Positions 19,726 to 33,172 of a stretch of 64,000 bases of DNA are shown here, in pieces. The first letter of the stretch is position 1; each line of letters begins with the position of its first letter. Source of the DNA: CAVVEC01 sp963770485 (GTDB lineage Bacteria; Acidobacteriota; Terriglobia; Terriglobales; Acidobacteriaceae); NCBI GenBank assembly GCA_963770485.1, contig CAVYPX010000012.1, forward strand, positions 1 to 64,000. The letters run 5' to 3'. The position numbers were made by a program, and so were the translations under genes. Under the pieces are notes generated by a model. It was not told where the DNA came from, ran no database searches, and saw only the letters and a program-made list of their open reading frames with translations.

Positions 19726-20326
19726 ATTGTGCGGGCTCCATCACGACTATCTGACCGATCATGCCGGAATGCATTGTGCCGCAATACTCCGCGCAGAATA
19801 GGTGATAGACCCCTGGCTTGGTGGCCCGAAACCATGCAGTTGTGTAACGTCCAGGGAGCACGTCCTGCTTGATGCGGAAGGCAGGAACATAGAAGCTGTG
19901 GATCACGTCCTGCGAGGTCATGATCAATTTCACATCGCGGCCCACAGGCACGTGGAGTTCATTGATTTCGCGCTGGCCCTCCTGGTGCTGCAGTTTCCAC
20001 ATCCACTGCTTGGCGACAACATAAACTTCGGTTGCCCCCTTGGGCGGCGTCCGTTCCTGGAAGTAAATGATCGCGCCCCAAAAGAAAATGACCATGAAAA
20101 TACCCAGCGGAATCACCGACCAGGTGATTTCGAGCGCGGTCGAACCTTCGATCTGTTCGGCTTCGACTCCCCGGCGGCGGCGATACCTCATCGCAAACAC
20201 CAGGATCATGGTGAAAATGGCCACGCTCATGAACCCAGACAGCAGCACCAGAAAAATGTAGAGCGCATCTACATTGCCCGCTCCCGTGGAAGCGCGTACC
20301 GGCCAAAGTGGAAAATTATCAAACAT
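19541..20326 (-). CDS. coxB: Cytochrome c oxidase subunit II (caa3 type, frameshifted at its end)
   Basis: Two membrane helices (about 22-47 and 70-90) and a CuA cupredoxin domain. CuA ligands are visible: His143 (in VIHSFYVPAF), Cys178, Glu180, Cys182, His186 and Met189 (CAEYCGTMHSGM). True homology ends at about residue 205 (EAWL); the last ~55 residues are Arg-rich out-of-frame translation. The real protein almost certainly continues into the cytochrome c domain at 19339-19725, giving a fused subunit II of about 325 residues. The start at ATG 20326 follows directly on the SCO gene (3 bases). Confidence 0.88.
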   Translation of the reverse strand: MFDNFPLWPVRASTGAGNVDALYIFLVLLSGFMSVAIFTMILVFAMRYRRRRGVEAEQIEGSTALEITWSVIPLGIFMVIFFWGAIIYFQERTPPKGATEVYVVAKQWMWKLQHQEGQREINELHVPVGRDVKLIMTSQDVIHSFYVPAFRIKQDVLPGRYTTAWFRATKPGVYHLFCAEYCGTMHSGMIGQIVVMEPAQYEAWLGGGRDVRIAGGERREHFPATRLSDVSPRGYPGSRAESCRDLRQASATGRWADGRRR

Positions 20327-20329
20327 GAG

Positions 20330-21196
20330 TTATGTGACTCGCCCCGCCCCACGGTGATCCGCAACCGACCCCATGCGGAACATCACGACCAGAAACGTTC
20401 CCAGGATCAGCACGGTGGCGCCCGCCGCCAATTGCAGCACTCTGCTGATGATCGCACCGTATTTCCCAGTGTTGGGATCGTAGTGGTAGCAGTACAGCAA
20501 TACTTCATCCACCACCGTGCCAATTTTGTTTTGTGACGCCTGCACCAATCCCAGGCGCAGATCCTTAGGTGCAAACTCGACCCCGTAGTAGTACTGCGCG
20601 ATTTTTCCTTCGGGTGTCAGTACCATGATTGCGGTGGCGTGGGCAAACTGACCGGACCTGGCGTCGTACTGATACTGAAAGCCAGCCGCCTTGGTGAGCG
20701 CGTCGATCGAAGCTTGCGGACCGGTCAGAAAATGCCAGCCTTGTGCCGCCCCCGCTCTTCCATAGCGCTTCATGTATTCAGCCTTCTTTGCAGAAGCCAT
20801 TTCCGGCGTCTCTTTGGGATCGAAGCTTATAGTCAGGACGTCAAATTCTTTACCAACATCAAACTTCAGCGCCCGGAGAGCGCCCTCCAGTCCGCTTAAC
20901 ACCTCGCCGCATAACATCGGACACTGGTAATAAACGAGATTCAAAATCATCGGCTTCCTGCCGAAATAATCGCCCAACTGAACGGCTTTCCCGGTTTCAT
21001 CGCGAAACGCGAGATTGGGCGGAATCTGCTCGTTCAGATGCTGCTCAATGCCAACGTTCTTCAGTCCCGGTGGCCGCAAGTTTGCAGGCGGTGATTCCAT
21101 GCCTTGGTTCATCCCCTGGCCCCAGGCGAGAGTTGTCAGGCACACCCCCAGTAACGAGGTCATGAACCATTTCGAAAGGATCAACCTTCGTGACAC
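20330..21196 (-). CDS. SCO1/SenC-family copper chaperone
   Basis: 288 residues. An N-terminal signal sequence is followed by a thioredoxin-like SCO domain with the copper-binding CPMLC motif (about residues 92-96) and the conserved histidine in FAHATAIMVL. A C-terminal membrane helix (LILGTFLVVMFRM) follows. SCO proteins deliver copper to the CuA site of subunit II or keep its cysteines reduced. The position directly upstream of coxB fits. The family usually has one N-terminal anchor, so the additional C-terminal helix is a variant. Confidence 0.88.
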   Translation of the reverse strand: MSRRLILSKWFMTSLLGVCLTTLAWGQGMNQGMESPPANLRPPGLKNVGIEQHLNEQIPPNLAFRDETGKAVQLGDYFGRKPMILNLVYYQCPMLCGEVLSGLEGALRALKFDVGKEFDVLTISFDPKETPEMASAKKAEYMKRYGRAGAAQGWHFLTGPQASIDALTKAAGFQYQYDARSGQFAHATAIMVLTPEGKIAQYYYGVEFAPKDLRLGLVQASQNKIGTVVDEVLLYCYHYDPNTGKYGAIISRVLQLAAGATVLILGTFLVVMFRMGSVADHRGAGRVT

Positions 21197-21301
21197 ATTG
21201 CTCCTAATATGAAGGGCATCGCTGACCTTCGCTCACCAGGGCGGGCGAGGACACCTGCCCCTACGTGATTCCGCCAACGACCAACGACTCTGGCCCCGCA
21301 T

Positions 21302-21835
21302 CTATTTCTGCTTCTCCGTTTTCTTTTTCACCTGAGCGCCGGGACCGCTGGTGTCCGAACGCTCCGCCGCTTGATTCACTACGTTGACGGGGGAAGACGG
21401 CGCCGTCCCAGCTTTGGGCGTAGTGGGCAAGCCTTGTTGGGCGACCAGCTCCATAGCGCGTTCGATCGGGATGCGCACCACTCCCGTCTTCTCATCCACC
21501 CAGCCATAGCTGTTTAGCGTTTGCTCTTCTTTCAGACGGAAATCGTCGATTTCGAGGCGTTCATTTCTCTCCAGGCGCGGCTGAGGAAACTTCGTAACCT
21601 CGTTGGGCGCGACGATGCGGGTGTCGGTGTCCGCCGGCTTCACCAGCGGACTTTGCGGCGGCTGATGTGCCTTCTGGTATGCATCCATGGAGTGATAAAT
21701 CCCCCAAATCACGAAGTACACCAGCACTCCCGCCACCGCCAACCCGATCAGGAAAGCGAATACCGCCTTAGCACTCAAATCCTGCCGTTCGAAGCCCGCT
21801 TCCTCGTGCTGTCCGTGTTTTGTTTCTTCAATCAT
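21302..21835 (-). CDS. Small membrane protein of the act-cox operon
   Basis: 177 residues: a short cytoplasmic N-terminus with the His/Glu-rich HGQHEEAGFE, one membrane helix (about 25-47, VFAFLIGLAVAGVLVYFVIW), then a periplasmic segment with charged and Pro-rich parts (RLERNERLEIDDFRLKEEQ, GVVRIPIERAMELVAQQGLP) and a Lys-rich tail. The IPIERAM...LP motif resembles proteins found in many act/cox operons, possibly an assembly or linker protein, but no function is established. It overlaps actF by 8 bases. Confidence 0.65.
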   Translation of the reverse strand: MIEETKHGQHEEAGFERQDLSAKAVFAFLIGLAVAGVLVYFVIWGIYHSMDAYQKAHQPPQSPLVKPADTDTRIVAPNEVTKFPQPRLERNERLEIDDFRLKEEQTLNSYGWVDEKTGVVRIPIERAMELVAQQGLPTTPKAGTAPSSPVNVVNQAAERSDTSGPGAQVKKKTEKQK

Positions 21836-23036
21836 GCGCCGGTTCCAGAACTTCCTTCGCGTATATGTCGTACGCGGGCAGGAGAGGCATCGAACTCAGA
21901 TTGCGGAAAAAGTAAGCGAGCCACAAACCGCCCATGGCGACGGGGACCACGATGTCAGCCCAGGTCAGTCTGATCGTCGCGGAAAAATTTGGCTCGATAA
22001 TCCAGAACAGATCCAGGTAGCGCATCACCATGAGCCACATCGCCAGCCACGCCAACCGCCTCACGTCGCGCTTAAACGGACGCGAAAGCAGAAGCACAAA
22101 GGGAACCACAAAGTGAAACAAGGCCAGGCTCAGCCAGAGGTATTCCCAGCCGCCGTTCGCCCGCTTCAAGTACCATGTGATTTCCTCTGGCAAATTCCCC
22201 GCCCAGATGATGAGCCACTGCGAGAATGAGAAGTAGGCCCACACCATGATGAAGGTGAGCATCCACTTCCCGTGGTCGTGCACAAAATCAGGCCTCAGCA
22301 GCTCCGACATCGGCTTGTAGTTGAAAAGAATCCGCTCGACGACGACGGCAAAGCACATCGCCGACAACAGCTCTCCGATCAGAAATATCAGGCCGTAGAT
22401 GGTCGAAATCCAACTGGGATCAATGGACATGACCCAGTCAATTACGGCAAATGAAATGGTAAAAGCGTAAAGAATCAAGCCCGGCCCGCTCAGCGCTTTG
22501 AATCGTCCGCTGTTGTCGCGCAGAGGCGGCTGGTTCTGCTGCCTCGACCATTTACTCAGGAAAAACGACAGCGCATTCCATATGGCAAAGTAAACCGCCG
22601 CGCGAATCACGAATCCGTGGACCGTGAGATACGACTTGGTAAGCTCCCGCAAGTGCTCCTGAAGATGTTTGTCGGTGATGGAATCCAGGGGCCGCGCCCA
22701 TACGTACAATCTGGGAAGGCCGAACAGGATCGGAATGAACAGAAGCGCCATCAGCGGTATGCAACGCATCGCCGCGCCCAAAATCCTTCGGATCACCATG
22801 CCCCAGCCACCACCGGTCAGGTGCCGGATCATGAGAATCGCCATTGATCCCAGAGTCACTCCCAGCCAAGCCATGAAGCCGAGCAGATAGCCGCGGAAAA
22901 ATTCATCGGGCCGCACGAATGCGCCTGCGATAGCGATCACGGCGAAAATCAGGCCGATGACGAGCGATCGCCTTTGGATGATCTTAACCACCGGCGGCGC
23001 CGTCAGATCGAGATTGTTCACGTGCGCCGTGCTCAT
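21828..23036 (-). CDS. actF: Alternative complex III subunit ActF
   Basis: 402 residues with about 10 membrane helices, related to the NrfD/PsrC-like quinol-binding fold of ActC. Motifs include SIDPSWISTIYGLIF, HDHGKWMLTFIMVWAYF-like helices, and RYLDLFWII. In alternative complex III, ActC and ActF are the two large integral membrane subunits; ActF is proposed to contribute to proton translocation. It overlaps actE by 4 bases and the next small gene by 8, which indicates translational coupling. Confidence 0.88.
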   Translation of the reverse strand: MSTAHVNNLDLTAPPVVKIIQRRSLVIGLIFAVIAIAGAFVRPDEFFRGYLLGFMAWLGVTLGSMAILMIRHLTGGGWGMVIRRILGAAMRCIPLMALLFIPILFGLPRLYVWARPLDSITDKHLQEHLRELTKSYLTVHGFVIRAAVYFAIWNALSFFLSKWSRQQNQPPLRDNSGRFKALSGPGLILYAFTISFAVIDWVMSIDPSWISTIYGLIFLIGELLSAMCFAVVVERILFNYKPMSELLRPDFVHDHGKWMLTFIMVWAYFSFSQWLIIWAGNLPEEITWYLKRANGGWEYLWLSLALFHFVVPFVLLLSRPFKRDVRRLAWLAMWLMVMRYLDLFWIIEPNFSATIRLTWADIVVPVAMGGLWLAYFFRNLSSMPLLPAYDIYAKEVLEPAHD

Positions 23037-23692
23037 TTCGGATCGTCTCCTTTTGCGGCCCCGGCGCCCGGTTGGAGTTCGGGCAAGGTTGCGCCGGAAC
23101 CCGGATCACCTCGGAACACCGGCGGCTCCGACGGTACTTTTTGTCCTGCCGGAACATCGCTCATCGTTGCCCCCTGGCTCAGCTGCAGAGCCCGAATGTA
23201 GGCCACAATGTCCCAGCGATCGCGAACCGGAATTTGCGAAGCGTACTCCGGCATGGCGCCAAAACCGTTGCTCATCACGTCGAAGAAATATCCCAGCGGG
23301 GCCTTTCGCAGCCGTTCGGTGTGATAAGAAGGTGGAGCGCGAAATCCGCGCTGCACAATCATGCCGTTTCCATCGCCCACGCGCGAGTGGCAGGGAGCGC
23401 AATAAATGTTGAAGCGCTCGCGGCCATGCACCAGCACGTCCTCGGTCACGGGAAACGGCATATAATCGCCGGGGCTGTTCCCCATTTTGCCCGTGTACAA
23501 ATACGTGTCTTCATGCAGCTGTCCGCGGGCCACGGTTCCCTCGACCGGAGGCCGCGCCGAGCGCAAATCCGGATAAAAATCGCTCTCCGCCAGTGGCTTG
23601 AAACGCGGCTGGTCGTGCATGTCCTGACGGCATCCAGCCAGCGCCAGTACGGCGAGCAATGCCAGCGGCCACATTTTCCGGAAGCTCTGCAT
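23033..23692 (-). CDS. actE: Alternative complex III subunit ActE, monoheme cytochrome c lipoprotein
   Basis: 219 residues from ATG 23692. A lipoprotein signal peptide ends at LALAGC, so the protein is probably anchored through a lipidated cysteine. One heme c site is visible (YCAPCHSRVGDGNG) with the downstream MPEYASQIPVRDRWDIVAYI typical of cytochrome c domains, where Met is the likely axial ligand. In the complex it passes electrons out to the oxidase. A longer in-frame start at 23791 would overlap actD and lose the signal peptide position, so it was rejected. The C-terminus is Pro/Gly-rich. Confidence 0.88.
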   Translation of the reverse strand: MQSFRKMWPLALLAVLALAGCRQDMHDQPRFKPLAESDFYPDLRSARPPVEGTVARGQLHEDTYLYTGKMGNSPGDYMPFPVTEDVLVHGRERFNIYCAPCHSRVGDGNGMIVQRGFRAPPSYHTERLRKAPLGYFFDVMSNGFGAMPEYASQIPVRDRWDIVAYIRALQLSQGATMSDVPAGQKVPSEPPVFRGDPGSGATLPELQPGAGAAKGDDPK

Positions 23693-23696
23693 GGCT

Positions 23697-24229
23697 CTAA
23701 CTGGGAACCTCCGAAATCGACCGTGCTCTAAGGCCTTCCAGGAAAGTGCGCGTTCCCACGCTGCTGTACTTGGAATCGGTCGAGAACACAATCAGAAAGA
23801 ACCTGTCCTTGGTGGCGAACGCAAAACGCGGAACATTGAATACCGGGTGGTATGGCATCGGCAGGCCGTTGAGCGCCAGCATGCCGAAAACCGCGGCCAG
23901 CACCGCACACAAAATAGTCATTTCAAAAGTGACCACGATGAACGCCGGCCAGGAATGATAAGGGCGGCCGCCAACGTTGATGGGATAACTGACGGTCGAA
24001 ATCCACCACTGCAACAAATACCCGGACGCACAGCCCACCAAGCCACCGATCAACACCACCAGAGGCACACCGTTCCTGTGAAAACCGATTGCTTCCGCCA
24101 GTTCTTCGATGGGAAAGGGACTGTAGGCATCGATTTTCCTGTATCCGGCTTCGTAGGTCCGGCGAGCCGCATGAACCAAGTCGGTCGGAGTATCGAACTC
24201 AGCCATCAAGCCGTAAATTGGAGTGCGCT

Positions 24230-24233
<4 letters not shown>
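23697..24233 (-). CDS. actD: Alternative complex III subunit ActD
   Basis: 178 residues of the DUF3341/ActD family: a cytoplasmic N-terminal domain (IYGLMAEFDTPTDLVHAARR, IDAYSPFPIEEL) and two membrane helices (about 57-75 and 97-117). ActD has no cofactor and anchors the peripheral subunits. The ATG overlaps the actC stop by 4 bases. A signature NGLPMPYHPVF segment follows the second helix. Confidence 0.88.
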
Positions 24234-25603
<1,370 letters not shown>

Positions 25604-25637
25604 CTTTGACTCTGCTTGTTTAGAACAATCTTTCCAT

Positions 25638-25723
25638 TGTCATTCCGAGGAGCCGACGCGACGAGGAATCTGCAGTTTCTTGGCCGCCGCAACTGCAGAT
25701 CCCTCGCTTCGCTCGGGATGACA
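25638..25723. repeat. Inverted pair of dispersed palindromic elements inside the act operon
   Basis: Two copies face each other: TGTCATTCCGAG at 25638 and CTCGGGATGACA ending at 25723, with AATCTGCAGTT / AACTGCAGATC arms in between. The whole can fold into one long hairpin between actB and actC. No T-run follows, so it may be an mRNA stability or processing element and not a full terminator. Confidence 0.7.
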
Positions 25724-25749
25724 ATTCAAAAGTAATTTTGACCGCACTG

Positions 25750-28815
<3,066 letters not shown>

Positions 28816-28842
28816 TACGCTTTATCCGTTACAGGTCCCTTT

Positions 28843-28901
28843 TGTCATCCTGAGCGAAGTTGTCGTGCGCTTCGGGCACGACAACGCAGTCGAAGGACCC
28901 C
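28843..28901 (-). repeat. Dispersed palindromic element, core B copy 1
   Basis: A 59-base element between actA and actB. Read on the minus strand it starts GGGGTCCTTCGACTGCG, has a hairpin TTGTCGTGC...GCACGACAA and ends CTTCGCTCAGGATGACA. It differs from the copy at 45437-45495 at a single base in the loop side of the hairpin. Confidence 0.8.
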
Positions 28902-28979
28902 TACCTCGCTTGCCATGCCTGCGGCGTATCAGGGAATTCTCCCCACGACTGCATCGCGAAAATGGCATGGCATGTGACC

Positions 28980-29675
28980 TCACCGATGACACGTCGAACA
29001 ACTGGTAACGTCCGCCACTGTGCGTAATTTGTATTTCTTCACCAAGTCCGTTCCCAGTTCGATCTGATCGGTGTAGTCCTTGCCGTCCAAGCTCACCGGC
29101 TTCACGCTCGATGGCTCTTCGTAACGCATGTTGAACACCTGATCGCGCGGGCGGAGATATTTCTCTGGCGCGCGATGGCAATCCAAGCACCACTCCATCT
29201 GCAGGGACGCGTAGTTGAACATCAGCGGCATACGGTCCACCGGACCGTGGCAGGTATTGCAGCCCACTCCTTTATTGATGTGAATGCTGTGATCAAAATA
29301 CACAAAATCCGGCAAGTCGTTGACCCGCGTCCACACCAGCGACCTGCCGCTGCGAAAACTCTCGCGCACGGGTTCGAGCAGCGGCGCACCCGTCCAGATC
29401 TGCGAGTGGCAATTCATGCAAGTCTTGGTCGGAGGAATGCCGGCAAAGCTCGAATTCTCCACCGAAGTGTGGCAATAACGGCAGTCAATTCCCAACCCGG
29501 CCACGTGATGCTGATGGCTGAACGGAACCGGCTGGGGGCGAGCCACTTTGGCATAAGTGATGTAGGGCGAGCGCTGCAGCTCAAGCACAGCCCACAGTGA
29601 CGCCGCCATCAGGAAAATCGCCCCGTAAATCGTGGCACGGGAAATTGTGTTGGTACTGCGATGAAAAATCTGCAT
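28980..29675 (-). CDS. actA: Alternative complex III subunit ActA (pentaheme cytochrome c)
   Basis: 231 residues with one N-terminal membrane anchor (about 14-32, AIFLMAASLWAVLEL) and five CxxCH heme sites: CRYCH, CMNCH, CNTCH, CLDCH and CSTCH. This matches the pentaheme ActA of alternative complex III, a periplasmic electron-transfer subunit. It is the first gene of the operon; its predicted -10 box is at 29785-29790. A 164-base gap with a palindromic element separates it from actB, wider than the tight spacing later in the operon. Confidence 0.92.
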   Translation of the reverse strand: MQIFHRSTNTISRATIYGAIFLMAASLWAVLELQRSPYITYAKVARPQPVPFSHQHHVAGLGIDCRYCHTSVENSSFAGIPPTKTCMNCHSQIWTGAPLLEPVRESFRSGRSLVWTRVNDLPDFVYFDHSIHINKGVGCNTCHGPVDRMPLMFNYASLQMEWCLDCHRAPEKYLRPRDQVFNMRYEEPSSVKPVSLDGKDYTDQIELGTDLVKKYKLRTVADVTSCSTCHR

Positions 29676-29757
29676 CGATCAGAGCTTTCCGTGCAGCGGG
29701 GACGCCATCCTCTGTCCCCTGTCGTCGCGGCCTACTTGGTTAGACGGTCACAGACGC

Positions 29758-29810
29758 TTGTGATCCCGAATACGAAAACTTGTGATTATAACAGTTCCGA
29801 ACAGTTGTGA
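29758..29810 (-). promoter_or_regulatory. Promoter region of the act-cox operon with iterated TTGTGA motifs
   Basis: On the minus strand a perfect TATAAT lies at 29785-29790, about 110 bases before the actA ATG, with a weak -35 (TGCTCA). On the plus strand TTGTGA occurs three times, at 29758, 29780 and 29805, spaced 22 and 25 bases, roughly two helix turns. The middle one overlaps the -10 box. The repeats look like binding sites of a regulator, but which one is unknown. Confidence 0.4.
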
Positions 29811-29960
29811 GCACCGCTAGCGATTCGATTTCCAAAGAACTTGTGCAAAAACCGAAAAACTCCAAGAAGAAGTGCCAAGACGTTCCATGGCGGCCATGAA
29901 CTTCCCCACAGATTTTATCGTGACGCGATACATTTACCGGCGGGCAGCATACCCGCTGAG

Positions 29961-31406
29961 CTATCGCAGATTCATCACCAGCAGCTTAGGTTCTGTCATC
30001 TCTTCGATTGCATAGCGCAGCCCCTCGCGGCCTAACCCCGAATCTTTGATGCCGCCATAGGGCATGTGGTCAATGCGAAACGTCGGCACATCCCCCGCCA
30101 TCAGCCCGCCGACTTCCAGTTCTTCATAGGCGTTAAACAGCAGTTTGGCATCCCGGGTAAAGATTCCCGCCTGCAAGCCGTATGGCGAGCTGTTGATTTG
30201 CCGCACGGCCTGCATAAAGTCGTCATAGGGCTCAACGGTCACAACCGGCGCGAAAATTTCCTGGCAGTTTACCTTCATTTCCGGACGTGTCCCGGTCAAA
30301 ACGGTGGGCTCCAGCACGCTCCCTTTACGCTGTCCTCCGCATAGTAATCGCGCGCCGCCGCGCACCGCCTCTTGAACCCAGTCGCTGGCACGAACGGCAT
30401 CACTTTCCCGAATCAGCGGCCCAACATCAGTGGACTCCTGCAGGGGATCTCCCGTCTTGAGCTTTTTCGTTCCCGCCACGAGCAACTCTGTAAACCGGCT
30501 GCAAACCGACCGTTCCACTAGAATGCGCTGCACCGAGATGCAACTCTGTCCGGCATAAGCAAAGCCGCCGGTCACGCATCGTTCCGCAGCGTACGCCAAG
30601 TCAGCATCACTGTGTACGATGACCCCGGAATTCCCGCCCAGTTCGAGGAGAACTTTTTTCTTGCCCGCCTTCCGCTTGATATCCCAGCCCACCGAGGCGC
30701 TGCCGGTAAAGCTGATCAGCTTCAAGCGTTCATCCGTCACCAGCAATGTGGCGTCTTCGTTCGAAAGTGGGAGAACGTTCAACGCGCCGTCCGGCCAGCC
30801 AGCCTGCTGCACTGCCTCAGCCAGCAGCAGCGCGCTCAACGGCGTCTCGGGCGCGGGTTTCAACACCATGGTGCATCCACTGGCAATCACGGGCGCGAGC
30901 TTATGTGCCACCAGGTTGAGTGGAAAATTGAAGGGCGTAATGCCGGCAATGGGCCCCAGAGGGAAACGGCGCACGATGCCCCAGCGACCGGCCGTGAATT
31001 CCTGCCAATCCAGCGGCAGATACTCGCCATAGATACGGGTACTCTCCTCGCCGGCCACAGTGAAAGTGAAAATGGCGCGCTCGACCTCGCTGCGCGCCGC
31101 CTTAATCGGTTTTCCCGCCTCCTGGGCCAGGGTGTGGGCAAACTCCTCCTTGCGATGGGCAATGCTCTCCGCAACCCGGCGCAGCACGCGCTGCCGCTCA
31201 AACGCAGGTAGTCTTCGCGTGGTGCCGAAAGCCTTGACGGCAGCTGCGATCGCGGCTTCAGCGTGCTCCCGCCTGCCCTGAAACACACGGCCGACGACCG
31301 TGCCATCGTAAGGCGCCCGAATCTCGACAGGGTCGCCTTCCTCCATCCATTTGCCGTCGAGCAGAAAACTTTGCGTGGTGACGGGAGTCACAGTCATCTG
31401 TGCCAT
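29961..31406 (-). CDS. NAD(P)+-dependent aldehyde dehydrogenase
   Basis: 481 residues of the ALDH superfamily. The Rossmann motif SFTGSASVGW, general base Glu in LLELGGNSG and catalytic Cys in YAGQSCISVQR are all present, as is the C-terminal MPYGGIKDSGLGREG. It oxidises an aldehyde to an acid in the cytoplasm; the substrate (for example lactaldehyde, succinate semialdehyde or glyceraldehyde) cannot be told from the sequence. GAGGGAAG lies about 12 bases upstream of the first ATG. It stands alone, divergent from the amidase gene. Confidence 0.85.
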   Translation of the reverse strand: MAQMTVTPVTTQSFLLDGKWMEEGDPVEIRAPYDGTVVGRVFQGRREHAEAAIAAAVKAFGTTRRLPAFERQRVLRRVAESIAHRKEEFAHTLAQEAGKPIKAARSEVERAIFTFTVAGEESTRIYGEYLPLDWQEFTAGRWGIVRRFPLGPIAGITPFNFPLNLVAHKLAPVIASGCTMVLKPAPETPLSALLLAEAVQQAGWPDGALNVLPLSNEDATLLVTDERLKLISFTGSASVGWDIKRKAGKKKVLLELGGNSGVIVHSDADLAYAAERCVTGGFAYAGQSCISVQRILVERSVCSRFTELLVAGTKKLKTGDPLQESTDVGPLIRESDAVRASDWVQEAVRGGARLLCGGQRKGSVLEPTVLTGTRPEMKVNCQEIFAPVVTVEPYDDFMQAVRQINSSPYGLQAGIFTRDAKLLFNAYEELEVGGLMAGDVPTFRIDHMPYGGIKDSGLGREGLRYAIEEMTEPKLLVMNLR

Positions 31407-31510
31407 GGCGTGTTCGCACTTCCCTCGAAGCGAACCAGAAGATTATAGGCCTTTCGGGCCCAGCAAGCGCCACCGCTGAACGATAATAGTCTCTCATCGG
31501 AAACCGCCAC

Positions 31511-32896
31511 ATGAACGAATCGATTCTGGAAATAGGCGAGTTGTTACGCAAGCGAAAGCTCTCCCCGGTCGAGTTGACGAGGGCCTGCCTGGCAAGGATC
31601 GAAAAGCTGAACGCCACTCTGAAGGCCTTCATCACCGTGACCGCGGACTCGGCTCTGGAGCAGGCGCGCGCGGCTGAAGCCGAGATTCAGCGCGGAGCCT
31701 GGCGAGGGCCGCTGCATGGTATTCCCCTCGCGTTGAAGGACCTCATTGATACCGCCGGTGTCCGCACTACTGCCGCCAGCGCTATTTTCAAGGACCGCAT
31801 TCCGGCGCAAGATGCTGAGGTCGTCCGGCGACTGAAGAGCGCTGGTGCGGTTCTGCTGGGGAAGCAGAACTTGCATGAATTTGCGTACGGCGGCAGCTCC
31901 GTGATCAGCTACTACGGCGAGGTGCACAATCCGTGGAATCCAGCCCGCATCGCCGGCGGATCTTCGGGAGGTTCGGCCGCGGCGGTCGCTGCCGCTCTTT
32001 GTTACGGCGCGATCGGCACTGATACCGCTGGTTCTGTTCGCGAACCTGCCGCGCTGTGCGGGATAACCGGTCTGAAGCCCACCTATGGACGGGTCAGTAC
32101 CCGTGGTGTGATTCCACTCTCTTCGTCTCTCGATCATGTCGGACCCATCGCGCGCTCGGTTTCGGACGTTGCTGTGATCCTGCAGGGCATCGCCGGTTAC
32201 GACGCGAAGGACATAAACAGCGCCGACATTTCGGTGGATGACTACATTGCGGCGCTGGTCGATCGGCCGCAACCTCTGCGCGTCGGCATTCCACGCAAAT
32301 TTTTCTACGAAGATCTCGATCCGGAAGTTGCGGATGCTACGGAACAAGCTTTGTCGGTTCTCAAGACGATGGTTGAAAACATTCGCGAGCTCGAATTACC
32401 GGTTCCCACCGACCGTACGCTGCAGGCGGCGGAGTCCTATGCTTACCACGCCTGGTTCGTTGCACGAACTCCAGAGCTTTACCAGCCAGAAACCCTGCGC
32501 CGCATTCGCACTGGGGAGAATGTCAGTGAAGCTGAGATCAGCCAACGCCGGCGCGAGCTTCAGCAGATCCGCAGCGAAATCCTCGGAATTTTCACAGAGC
32601 TCGATCTACTCGTGACCCCGACCACCCCGATTCCGGCGCCTGCTCTTGCCGAGCTAAAACAAAATCCAGATCTGTTGCGCCCGCGCGAGATTCTGTTGCT
32701 GCGAAACACGCGCCCGGTCAACGTCTGGGGACTGCCTGCGATTTCTATTCCATGCGGGTTTACGAACACTGGTCTCCCCATCGGGCTGCAGATCATCGGC
32801 CCGCCCTGGGGCGAAGGCAAGGTTTTGCAGCTCGCTAATGCTTACGAGCAAGCCACGGCTTGGCACAAACGAAAACCGCCTTTGGGCGGGGCATAG
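31511..32896 (+). CDS. Amidase-signature enzyme (GatA-like)
   Basis: 461 residues of the amidase signature family. Catalytic Lys is in LALKDLID, the cis-Ser in GGSSGGSAAA, and the nucleophile Ser in GTDTAGSVREPA (family consensus GTDTGGSIRxPA, so one Gly is Ala here). It resembles GatA, the glutaminase subunit of Glu-tRNA(Gln)/Asp-tRNA(Asn) amidotransferase, in overall layout, but gatB and gatC are not nearby, so it could equally be a free amidase that hydrolyses small amides. It starts about 100 bases from the divergent ALDH gene. Confidence 0.75.
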   Translation: MNESILEIGELLRKRKLSPVELTRACLARIEKLNATLKAFITVTADSALEQARAAEAEIQRGAWRGPLHGIPLALKDLIDTAGVRTTAASAIFKDRIPAQDAEVVRRLKSAGAVLLGKQNLHEFAYGGSSVISYYGEVHNPWNPARIAGGSSGGSAAAVAAALCYGAIGTDTAGSVREPAALCGITGLKPTYGRVSTRGVIPLSSSLDHVGPIARSVSDVAVILQGIAGYDAKDINSADISVDDYIAALVDRPQPLRVGIPRKFFYEDLDPEVADATEQALSVLKTMVENIRELELPVPTDRTLQAAESYAYHAWFVARTPELYQPETLRRIRTGENVSEAEISQRRRELQQIRSEILGIFTELDLLVTPTTPIPAPALAELKQNPDLLRPREILLLRNTRPVNVWGLPAISIPCGFTNTGLPIGLQIIGPPWGEGKVLQLANAYEQATAWHKRKPPLGGA

Positions 32897-33007
32897 TCTT
32901 CGGGTGAAGGCTCCCACCCCTTCCAGGGCACGTGTTCGGTCAGGTGATGCCCGCGAGATCACGACCTAAACAAAAGGGGCTACCCGCTTTCTTGTTTCGG
33001 ATCGGAC

Positions 33008-33036
33008 AGCAGGTCCCTCGACTGCGCGGAATGACA
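33008..33036 (+). repeat. Minimal dispersed palindromic element (no core)
   Basis: AGCAGGTCCCTCGACTGCGCGGAATGACA: left and right ends of the second repeat subtype joined directly without a central hairpin. Compare with the full copy at 50607-50670. Confidence 0.6.
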
Positions 33037-33046
33037 GAATTGAGGG

Positions 33047-33064
33047 TTCGCGGACAGGAATGTC
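33047..33064. repeat. Short intergenic hairpin
   Basis: GCGGACA-GGAA-TGTCCGC inverted repeat, a separate palindrome type from the TGTCATyC family. It lies between the amidase gene and the next small gene. Confidence 0.45.
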
Positions 33065-33172
33065 CGCGCCACACAACCGCGGGTCCCATTCGGCCTGCCT
33101 GATCTAGTCGCTGCCGGCGAGCCGACTTGCCGCTATACTAATCGTTGCGAGTTATCGCTCAACGGAGAGGCC

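Noticed and set aside
29676..29960. Possible CRP site around TCACAGACGCTTGTGA
   Set aside because: The half-sites are in the reverse polarity to the TGTGA-N6-TCACA consensus, so a CRP site is not supported.
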